Source of the DNA: Lentisphaeria bacterium
GTDB taxonomy: Bacteria; Verrucomicrobiota; Lentisphaeria; Oligosphaerales; Oligosphaeraceae
Length of the DNA: 19,828 nt
Direction: 5' to 3'
Assembly: GCA_016287975.1 (NCBI GenBank)
Contig: JAEEXV010000172.1
Span: 1-19,828, forward strand
The stretch's first letter is position 1; each line of letters begins with the position of its first letter. Made by a program: the position numbers and the translations under genes. Below the pieces are notes generated by a model. That model ran no database searches. It saw only the letters and a program-made list of their open reading frames with translations, and was not told the origin of the DNA. Below are positions 1 to 6,316 of this stretch, one piece after another.

Positions 1-1
1 C

Positions 2-23
2 GCCACGGCGAGGCCGCCGTGGC
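2..23. repeat. Short palindrome, GCCACGGC family
   Basis: GCCACGGC (2-9) faces GCCGTGGC (16-23) across a 6-nt loop. The same pair of arms occurs at 11884-11904 with a 3-nt loop, so this looks like one member of a small intergenic hairpin family. The element may extend beyond the left edge of the window. Confidence 0.6.
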
Positions 24-172
24 AACCATTTTCGGAGCGCCAGCCCGCATATTGGCCCCGCTTCGAAAAGCCAACCCGCCCGTGAAGCCCCAGGCCCCGC
101 CCGCGCACATTGGCCCGCAGGGCAAAGCCCCGCGCAGATTCGCCGCCGCCCCAGCGGCCCGCACCGAACTCA

Positions 173-202
173 CCGGCGTGTGCCGGCGGGCTTGCCCGCC
201 GG
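173..202. repeat. REP-like palindromic repeat, copy A
   Basis: A 10-nt head CCGGCGTGTG is followed by a perfect palindrome: CCGGCGGGC (183-191), TT, GCCCGCCGG (194-202). All 30 nt recur identically at 11956-11985. An inverted-orientation palindrome lies at 11792-11819 and a degenerate one at 19796-19815. All copies are extragenic, which fits a REP-type element. Confidence 0.75.
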
Positions 203-271
203 ATGTGGTTCCGCCCCGCGCAGATTCGGCGCCGCCTGGTCGCCGGCGCGCATGCAGTGGCAAGTGCGCGG

Positions 272-1012
272 CTATCGCAGAGCTGCCGCGGCGAGATGGA
301 TGCCGTAGAGGGTGAGCGGGATTGGCGCCAGTTCGGCGCGCAGATTCGGCGGTAGATATCTGACGAAGAATGGCGCGTCGCCGCCAGTGAACCAGATGCG
401 GCAGCGCGTGAATCCTGGCTGGCGGCGCGTCGCGCGCAGGATGGCCTCGATGGCGCCGAGGATGCCGATGTCGACGCCGTTGCGGATGCCGCTTTCGGGC
501 CCGCAGGACAGCGGATTGAACTCGTGGCGTGCGGTGACCGCGAACTCGGGCAGTTGCGCGGCGTTGGCGGCGAGCGCCTTGAGGGCCGTCTCGCGCCCAG
601 GGAGGATCACCCCGCCGCGAAAGCGCCCGTGCGCGTCGAGGGCGACCGTGTTGAGGGCGGTGCCACAGTCGACCGCGACGGCGGCGCGCCCTGGCAGCAG
701 CGCCGCGAGCGCGGCCAGGTTGCAAAGGCGGTCCGCGCCAAGCCGAGACACCTCGTAGGCGCGCAAGTCAAGGTTCGGGAAGTCGTCGGGGCCGACGAAA
801 TGCACCCGCGCGCCCCAGCGGCGGGAGAGCGCCTCGCGCAGCGTCGGCACGACGCAGGAGACCACCACCCGCCAGGAACCGCGCGGCCGCCACCCCGACA
901 GCACCTCCCCCGTGGGAAGATATCGGATCTCGGGCGGCGCCGCGCCAGGCTCCACCATGCCATCCGTGATGGCGGCGCGGGTATTCCCGATATTCAGCAG
1001 ATAGGTGCGCAC
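272..1012 (-). CDS. coaX: Type III pantothenate kinase
   Basis: CoaX phosphorylates pantothenate with ATP, the first step of coenzyme A synthesis, in the cytoplasm. The 246-residue product has the ASKHA-fold signatures of the family: phosphate-1 motif NIGNT (7-11), GADR with Asp94 (the family's catalytic Asp), DCGTA with Asp115, a GGVILPG stretch near 133-139, AAQLP (151-155) and FTGGDA (208-213). Length is normal. The start is GTG at 1012-1010; a TGA lies three codons upstream and the next Met (residue 19) would remove the phosphate-1 motif, so this start is well supported although no Shine-Dalgarno sequence is seen. It lies 72 nt downstream of the membrane-protein gene on the same strand, so probably one transcript. 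Oddity: the first acidic residue of the DxGNT motif is Asn (codon AAT). The enzyme may be altered or weak, but all other motifs look intact. Confidence 0.88.
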   Translation of the reverse strand: MRTYLLNIGNTRAAITDGMVEPGAAPPEIRYLPTGEVLSGWRPRGSWRVVVSCVVPTLREALSRRWGARVHFVGPDDFPNLDLRAYEVSRLGADRLCNLAALAALLPGRAAVAVDCGTALNTVALDAHGRFRGGVILPGRETALKALAANAAQLPEFAVTARHEFNPLSCGPESGIRNGVDIGILGAIEAILRATRRQPGFTRCRIWFTGGDAPFFVRYLPPNLRAELAPIPLTLYGIHLAAAALR

Positions 1013-1084
1013 GATGGGTCAATCGGCGGGGGCGGCGGCCTGGCGCAGAACCAGCCCGGCGCCCCGCCCCTTTGCGCCACCCCC

Positions 1085-3634
1085 CTATTTCGCGGGCGCG
1101 GCGGCCGTGGTGGCGGCGGCGCCGCGGAACGGCGGCGCGGTCAGTTTGTCGTAGGCGGCCTTCGCCCTGGCGGCGGCCTGGTCGGCGTCGATCTGGGCGC
1201 CCTGCGCATCCTTCAGGGCCTGGTCGGCCTGGTCGAGGGCGGTCTTGACCTCGGCGGCCTTCGCCTTCGCGTCGGCGAGCGCCTTCTCCGCGGCGGCCTT
1301 CGCCTCGGGCGCGGCCTTCGCGAGCGCGGCCTCGGCGTCGGCGACCGTCTTGGCGGCGGCGGTGTAGGCGGCCTTGGCGTCGGCCGCCTTCACCTTCACG
1401 ACCTCGACCTTCTGGCCAGCCTGCTTGGCCTCCTTGTCGGTCTTGTCCATCAGCACCTGCGCGGCGGCGACTTTGCGGGCCTTGTACTTGCTGCATCCGA
1501 TGTAGCCGCCGATGAGGAGCGCGAGGATGACGATGATCCAGATGACGCACCCGATGGCGCGGTTTCTGGGCGTGCCCTCGGCGCCCGCGGGGTAGATGCC
1601 GTGGCGCGAGAAGGCGGCGCGCTGCTTGCGGGTCAGGCGCATGCGGGAGTTGATGGCCCAGCCGTTGCCCTCCAGAAGCGTGGAGAGATCCTGGCGGCGG
1701 AGCTTGAGGATGGCGAGCAGGATGATGGGCGCCATCAACAGCGCGAAGACGCACAGGATGGAGATCACGATGGAGAGCGCGCTCATGTCCGAGAAGGTCT
1801 TGCAGATGAAGGCCAGCGCGGAGCTCAAAGCCGCGAAGGCGACGCCGAGGCCCATCATCATCGAGCCCTTGTCGGAGGACTTCGCGGCCTCCGCCTTCTT
1901 CTTGTCCTCGACCTCCTTGGCGGCCTGCGCGGCGGCGGCCTTCGGGTCGTTGACCACGGTGGAGAGCTGCCCCTGGATCGCCTTGTCGGATTCGGCGGAC
2001 ATCTTGCTCACCTTGTCCTCGAACATCTTGCCGACCTTGGTGAAAGGCGCGACAAACGCCTCAAGCAGGCAGACGGGGTTCTCGATCACCTTCACGATCT
2101 TCGCGGTGTACTCGTTGCCCGCGAAGTCGAAGAAGATGCCGCGCTTGCCGACGGCGAGGTTGCCCTTGTCGCCGACCGTCACGGGCGCCGCGACCGTGAA
2201 CGGCCCGCCCTTGCCCGCGACCTCGACGTAGATGACGAAGAGGCTGCTGTTGACGGCGAGCCCCGAGTGCGCCGCCAGGTTGTCCACGGGGAACGAGAGG
2301 TTGAACCAGCGCCCGTCGATGACGACCTTGCCGCGCTCGAAGAGCGTCGGCACCTTCGGGTCGTAGAGGTCGGGGAAGCTGATGAAGTTGTTGCAGAGAC
2401 GCAGCAGCCACTGCAGATAGAGCAGCAGCTGCTCGACCTGCGCGGCCTCCTTGAGGATGTCGGCGACCTTCAGGTCCCGCTCCGCCAGATCCGCCGCCAG
2501 ACCAGGCAGCTCCTGGTGCGCGGCGTAGTCCCGCAGATGCGCGACGTCGACCTTCTCGCAGATCGCCCCCTTCTTCGCGGCGAGATACGCGCGGTATTCG
2601 CCGAAGACCGCCTTGACCTTCGCCCAGCCGTCGCGGTCGAGTTCGGAGACCTCGCCCAGCACCGTGCGGAGCAGCTTCACCGTCAGGTCGCGGAACCACG
2701 CGCGGTAGAGCGGGTTGATGTAGTCGGGGTTGTCCAGCGGAATCTTGCCGTCGGGACGCGGCTGCACCAGCGGCATCGTCTTCAGGTGCGATTCGAGGCC
2801 AGGCCACTTGCCGGGATCGACGACGCCGGGACGGCCGTCGATTTCGAGGGTCTGCCCAGTCAGGCGCTGGTCGAAGGTCTGCAGGTCGGTCAACTTGAAG
2901 AATTCGTCCACCAACGCCGCGTTCGCGTCGAGGAGCCCCATCAGGGCGGGGGTGTCATAGCCGAACGGCAGCAGCGCCGTGCTCTTCTCGCCCTCGGGCA
3001 GGACCGCCGTGTCCAGCCAGGCCAGGTATTCGGGGACGGCGCCCCAGAAGGCCTTGAACTGGTCGAGGGTGATGCCCATCGTGCCGTCGAGATCCTTGGT
3101 GCCGCCCGTCGCGGCCACGGCGTCCACCACGAGCTGCCCCATCAGCGGCGCGAGCGCCGCGTCCTTGACGACGGTGGCGGCGGTCTGGCTGATGACGCCG
3201 TCGCCGTTCAGCGGGCGGCTGGTGAGGATGGACTGGAACTTGCGCACCGTCGCCAGGTCGATCTCGCTCTTGCTGGGGGCGTCCAGGTCCTTCAGGATAT
3301 ACTGCGCGGAGTGCTCGATGGCCTTGCCGTTGGCGGAGGCGACGTTGATGTCCGAAAGCTGCAGCGTGCCGCTGAAGTGGTCGGTGATCAGCTCCTTCTT
3401 CGGGTAGACGTCGAGCAGCCAGCGGATGGCGTCCTTGACCTCGCTGCTGGTCAGATGGCCGTCCTTGAAGGTGTCGACGAAGTCGAGGAACTTGGGATCG
3501 CAGGTATAGGCCTTGACGGGCGCGCTCATGGCGACCCACAGGGCCTCGTCGAGGCTCAGGGCGTCCTGCAGGTCATTGCCGTCGCGGATGACCAGCTGGT
3601 ACGCTTTGCCGGTACGGGTGAATTTCATGGTCAC
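1085..3634 (-). CDS. Uncharacterised membrane protein with EF-hand-like motifs and coiled coil
   Basis: I do not recognise a named family. Numbering is from the Met of MKFTRTGKAY. Residues 1-589 are soluble. They carry spaced Asp-Gly motifs resembling degenerate EF-hand loops: D52..KDGHL..E63, NGDGVIS (141-147), DLDG (179-182) and DRDG (331-334). Hydrophobic segments lie near 590-609, 616-642 and 691-713, with a basic loop (643-690) between the second and third. Residues 715-830 are an Ala/Lys/Asp-rich probable coiled coil, and the C-terminus is Ala/Thr-rich. There is no signal peptide. Start choice: GGAGA lies 9 nt before a GTG at 3634 and 15 nt before an ATG at 3628; I use the GTG, but the ATG (847 residues) is nearly as good. 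The gene sits 78 nt after the metallo-beta-lactamase gene and 72 nt before coaX on the same strand. A role in envelope organisation or calcium sensing would be a guess. Confidence 0.8.
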   Translation of the reverse strand: MTMKFTRTGKAYQLVIRDGNDLQDALSLDEALWVAMSAPVKAYTCDPKFLDFVDTFKDGHLTSSEVKDAIRWLLDVYPKKELITDHFSGTLQLSDINVASANGKAIEHSAQYILKDLDAPSKSEIDLATVRKFQSILTSRPLNGDGVISQTAATVVKDAALAPLMGQLVVDAVAATGGTKDLDGTMGITLDQFKAFWGAVPEYLAWLDTAVLPEGEKSTALLPFGYDTPALMGLLDANAALVDEFFKLTDLQTFDQRLTGQTLEIDGRPGVVDPGKWPGLESHLKTMPLVQPRPDGKIPLDNPDYINPLYRAWFRDLTVKLLRTVLGEVSELDRDGWAKVKAVFGEYRAYLAAKKGAICEKVDVAHLRDYAAHQELPGLAADLAERDLKVADILKEAAQVEQLLLYLQWLLRLCNNFISFPDLYDPKVPTLFERGKVVIDGRWFNLSFPVDNLAAHSGLAVNSSLFVIYVEVAGKGGPFTVAAPVTVGDKGNLAVGKRGIFFDFAGNEYTAKIVKVIENPVCLLEAFVAPFTKVGKMFEDKVSKMSAESDKAIQGQLSTVVNDPKAAAAQAAKEVEDKKKAEAAKSSDKGSMMMGLGVAFAALSSALAFICKTFSDMSALSIVISILCVFALLMAPIILLAILKLRRQDLSTLLEGNGWAINSRMRLTRKQRAAFSRHGIYPAGAEGTPRNRAIGCVIWIIVILALLIGGYIGCSKYKARKVAAAQVLMDKTDKEAKQAGQKVEVVKVKAADAKAAYTAAAKTVADAEAALAKAAPEAKAAAEKALADAKAKAAEVKTALDQADQALKDAQGAQIDADQAAARAKAAYDKLTAPPFRGAAATTAAAPAK

Positions 3635-3712
3635 GGAATTGGTTCTCCAAGGTTGGGGGTGGGGGACAAAAAAAGACCAAAGGGACAAAAGGGCCCTGCC
3701 CGCCGTCGGGTG

Positions 3713-5107
3713 CTAGCCGAGTTCGACGGTCTGGAGGTATTCGGGGACGGAGGCCTCGAAGCCCTTCTGTTCGGCGATGAGATCGCGCAGGGACGCGGCG
3801 GCGTCGGGTTCGCCATGGGTGACGAAGACGTGCTTCGGGGTCGTTTCGAGCGTGCCGAGCCATCGGAGCAGTTCGTTGCGGTCGGCGTGGGCGGAGAATC
3901 CGTCGATGCGCTCGATGTGCGCCTTGACGGGGCAGATCTCGCCGAGGATGCGGACTTCGGGTTCGCCGTCGAGGATGAGGCGTCCCAGGGTCTGGGAGGC
4001 CTGGTATCCGACGAAGAGGATGGTGCATTCGGGGCGGGAGATGTTGTGGACGAGGTGGTGCTTGATGCGGCCGCCCGTGCACATCCCCGAGCCCGCGATG
4101 ATGATGGCGGTGCCCTTGATGTGGTTGACCATCTTGGATTCGGCCATCGAGCGCACGATGTTGACGTTCGAGAGGCGCAGCGTGCGCGCCAGTTTCATCG
4201 TGTCGGCGTCGAAGAGGTACGGGTGGTGCATGAAGACGGTGTTGACGCGGCTCGCCATCGGGCTGTCCACGTAGATGGGCAGGTGCGGGATGCGGTCCTC
4301 CGCCGAGAGCAGCGCCAGGAAGTAGAGCAGATCCTGCGTGCGCTCGACCGCGAAACTCGGGATGACCAGGTTGCCGCCCTCCTCCTTGACGCGGTGGATG
4401 ATCGACTCGAGCTGCTCGGGGATGGAGGCCGTCGCCTGGTGCTCGCGGTTGCCGTAGGTCGATTCGATGACCACGTAGTCCGCCTTGCCCAGCGGCGCGG
4501 GGTCGCGCAGGATCGGCATGTCCCACCGCCCGACGTCCCCCGAGAAGAGGATGCGGAGCGTCTCGTCCCCCTGCGTGACGGTGATCCGCACGGCGCTCGC
4601 CCCGAGGATGTGCCCGACCTCGATGAACTCCGCCGTGATGCCGGGCCCGATGTCCAGCGGCTTGGTGTAGTCCCACGCCTCGAAGTGCCTGGTGACCTCC
4701 TCGGCGTCCTCCTCGGTGTAGAGCGGCTCGACGGGATGCGGCCCCTGGCGCCCCTCGCGGAGGTGGCGCAGGCGCTTGAACTCCGCGTCTTCCTCGTTGA
4801 TGCGGCCGCAGTCCGCCATGACGATGCGCGCGATCTCGGCGGTCGCGCCAGTGCAGTAGACGGGGCCGTCGAAGCCCGCCTTGACGAGGCGCGGGAGGCG
4901 CCCGCAGTGGTCGAGGTGCGCGTGCGTCAGGACGACCGCGTCGATCTTCATCGGCGTGAGCGGGAACTTGTCCCAGTTGCGGTCCTTGAGGTCATGCTCC
5001 TGGTACATCCCGCAGTCGATGAGGATGTTCATCCCGTTTGCCTGCAGCAGATAGCAGGAACCCGTCACATTTCCCGCCGCCCCGTGGAACCCGAGTTTTA
5101 CCTTCAT
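3713..5107 (-). CDS. RNA-processing metallo-beta-lactamase/beta-CASP exonuclease-like protein
   Basis: A zinc-dependent nuclease-fold protein of the COG1236/YSH1-like group, which acts on RNA in known members. Visible motifs in the 464-residue product: HAHLDH (62-67, motif 2), GH with His166 (motif 3), SGD with Asp191 (motif 4), then the beta-CASP signatures ESTYGNREH (215-223, motif A), SAHAD with His407 (motif B) and THGEP with His431 (motif C). A GSGMCTGGR stretch (339-347) is also typical. All expected metal ligands are present and the length is normal. The ATG at 5107 is preceded at about 10 nt by AAGGAGGAG, the best ribosome binding site in the window, so the upstream in-frame ATG at 5143 is rejected. 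It is the first gene of the minus-strand unit and has a promoter-like box at 5148-5159. Its RNA target cannot be inferred. Confidence 0.92.
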   Translation of the reverse strand: MKVKLGFHGAAGNVTGSCYLLQANGMNILIDCGMYQEHDLKDRNWDKFPLTPMKIDAVVLTHAHLDHCGRLPRLVKAGFDGPVYCTGATAEIARIVMADCGRINEEDAEFKRLRHLREGRQGPHPVEPLYTEEDAEEVTRHFEAWDYTKPLDIGPGITAEFIEVGHILGASAVRITVTQGDETLRILFSGDVGRWDMPILRDPAPLGKADYVVIESTYGNREHQATASIPEQLESIIHRVKEEGGNLVIPSFAVERTQDLLYFLALLSAEDRIPHLPIYVDSPMASRVNTVFMHHPYLFDADTMKLARTLRLSNVNIVRSMAESKMVNHIKGTAIIIAGSGMCTGGRIKHHLVHNISRPECTILFVGYQASQTLGRLILDGEPEVRILGEICPVKAHIERIDGFSAHADRNELLRWLGTLETTPKHVFVTHGEPDAAASLRDLIAEQKGFEASVPEYLQTVELG

Positions 5108-5147
5108 CGGCGCATCTCCTCCTTTCGCAAATGACGCTTGCAACAGT

Positions 5148-5159
5148 CCGCCTAATATA
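5148..5159 (-). promoter_or_regulatory. Promoter-like box for the minus-strand unit
   Basis: On the minus strand TATATTAGGCGG ends 40 nt before the metallo-beta-lactamase start codon (the TATATTA part ends 45 nt before it). The same box occurs upstream of five other transcription units in the window. No clear -35 hexamer is visible. It lies about 55 nt from its divergent partner at 5215-5226. Confidence 0.6.
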
Positions 5160-5214
5160 ATCCGTGAAATCCGGCGGGAGACGCAACGGGGGTCGGAAGT
5201 GGGCGGCGGCGGTG

Positions 5215-5226
5215 TATATTAGCGCA
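5215..5226 (+). promoter_or_regulatory. Promoter-like box for the sugar unit
   Basis: TATATTAGCGCA lies with its TATATTA part 44 nt before the epimerase ATG, matching the spacing of the divergent minus-strand box. No -35 hexamer is recognisable at 16-18 nt upstream. Confidence 0.6.
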
Positions 5227-5265
5227 AAGTCCGATTCCAAACGAAAGACCGGGAGAAACAACAAG

Positions 5266-6270
5266 ATGAAGCCTGCAAGAGTGCTGGTGCTGGGGGCGGG
5301 CGGCGCGATGGCCCGCTACATGATTCCGTTCCTCGCGGAGCGGGGCTGCCAGATCGACGGGATCTCGCTGGAGGAGATCGACCGAAAACTGCCTGGGGTG
5401 ACATACATCCAGGCCAACGCCAAGGATCCCGCGACACGCCGCGAATACCTCGCGAGGAACTACGACGCGATCGTCGACTACATGACCTACCCCTCGGCGG
5501 AACTCCCCTACGTCCTGCCGCAGTTCCTCGACCACACCGCGCACTATGTCTTCCTCTCCAGCGGGCGCGTCTACGACAATCTGGAGCAGCCCGTGCGCGA
5601 AACCTCGCCGCGCCTCATCGACACCTCCCGCGACCCCATGCTCCTCAACTCCGACGACTACTGCATCTTCAAGGCACGAGGCGAAAACCTCCTCTTCAGC
5701 CGCGAACGCAAGAACTGGACCATCGTCCGCCCCGCGACCACCTACAGCTATCTGCGCTACCAGCTCGTCACGCTGGAGGCCCGCGACACCGTCGGCCGCG
5801 CCTTCGCGGGAAAGCCCGTCGTCGTCCCCGAACAGGCCCGCCTGAAGCCCGCGACCCTGAGCTGGGGCGGGGACGCGGGGCGCATGATCGGCAGCCTGCT
5901 CTTCCACGAGGAGGCGCTCGGCGAGGCCTTCAACATCAACAGCGCCGAGCACCGCACCTGGGGCGAGATCGCCGACTACTACAAGGACATCTGCGGCCTC
6001 CAGGCCGTCTGGGTGGACATGGAGGACTACCTGAAGATCCTCAGCCCCGACCCGTACGACTGCGGCAAGCGCTGGCAGCTCATCTACGCGCGCCTCTTCG
6101 ACCGCATCGTCGACAACTCCAAGGTCCTTCGGGTCACTGGCCTGCGGCAGGAGGACATGATGCCGCTCTACGACGGCCTCAAGATGGAAATCGGGCGCAC
6201 CCCGCGCGACACCCCGTGGCGCAACAACCAGCGCATGGACGACTATCTGGCGGCGATGGCGCGCCGCTGA
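5266..6270 (+). CDS. NAD-dependent epimerase/dehydratase-like protein (extended SDR)
   Basis: A 334-residue extended short-chain dehydrogenase. The N-terminus shows a Rossmann strand and glycine-rich loop (VLVLGAGGAMARY, 6-18). FLSSGRVYD (96-104) is the serine-bearing strand usual in nucleotide-sugar epimerases, and Tyr132-x3-Lys136 is the catalytic pair. NINSAEHRTWGEIADYY (224-240) resembles the C-terminal part of sugar-nucleotide epimerases. The substrate cannot be read from sequence; a nucleoside-diphosphate sugar is the family norm. The start at ATG 5266 is chosen because GGGAG lies 10 nt upstream and the protein then begins directly with the Rossmann fold; an upstream ATG at 5164 would run through the promoter box. 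It is the first gene of a three-gene plus-strand unit, 46 nt before the glycoside-hydrolase-like gene, so a role in processing sugars released by that protein is inferred. Confidence 0.85.
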   Translation: MKPARVLVLGAGGAMARYMIPFLAERGCQIDGISLEEIDRKLPGVTYIQANAKDPATRREYLARNYDAIVDYMTYPSAELPYVLPQFLDHTAHYVFLSSGRVYDNLEQPVRETSPRLIDTSRDPMLLNSDDYCIFKARGENLLFSRERKNWTIVRPATTYSYLRYQLVTLEARDTVGRAFAGKPVVVPEQARLKPATLSWGGDAGRMIGSLLFHEEALGEAFNINSAEHRTWGEIADYYKDICGLQAVWVDMEDYLKILSPDPYDCGKRWQLIYARLFDRIVDNSKVLRVTGLRQEDMMPLYDGLKMEIGRTPRDTPWRNNQRMDDYLAAMARR

Positions 6271-6316
6271 TTCGCAATCGGCCTTCCCAATCCCCTCCCA
6301 AGGAGACTTCATAACG

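Larger units (their letters stand above)
1..271. other. Intergenic region rich in short repeats, no gene seen
   Basis: No convincing gene is visible: the open frames here are low-complexity Pro/Ala/Arg translations with no family resemblance. The stretch holds a palindrome at 2-23, a REP-like palindrome at 173-202, and a 24-bp direct repeat at 127-150 and 213-236 that matches at 23 of 24 positions. The core of that repeat, GCGCAGATTCGGCG, recurs at 338-351 inside the 3' end of coaX. The region follows the coaX stop codon, so it would be the 3' untranslated region of that unit, but no classical stem plus T-run terminator is visible. Confidence 0.6.

Noticed and set aside
19..315. Small plus-strand open frame at the left edge
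   Set aside because: It runs through two palindromic repeats and a direct repeat into the coaX gene, is Pro/Ala/Arg-rich, and has no ribosome binding site.
3635..3688. Upstream ATG start for the membrane protein at 3688
   Set aside because: The added residues are encoded by a pyrimidine-rich spacer without a ribosome binding site, while GGAGA lies 9 nt before the GTG at 3634.
3657..3712. Factor-independent terminator between the metallo-beta-lactamase and membrane-protein genes
   Set aside because: On the minus strand there is a T-run near 3676-3670, but no stable stem immediately before it; the possible CCCG/CGGG stem is only 4 bp and about 20 nt away. The spacer is equally consistent with one transcript.
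524..5134. A very long plus-strand open frame of about 1,500 codons
   Set aside because: It is antisense to coaX, the membrane protein and the metallo-beta-lactamase gene, whose motifs are unmistakable. In GC-rich DNA the opposite frame often stays open, and its translation is Arg/Gly/Asp/Val-rich with no family features.
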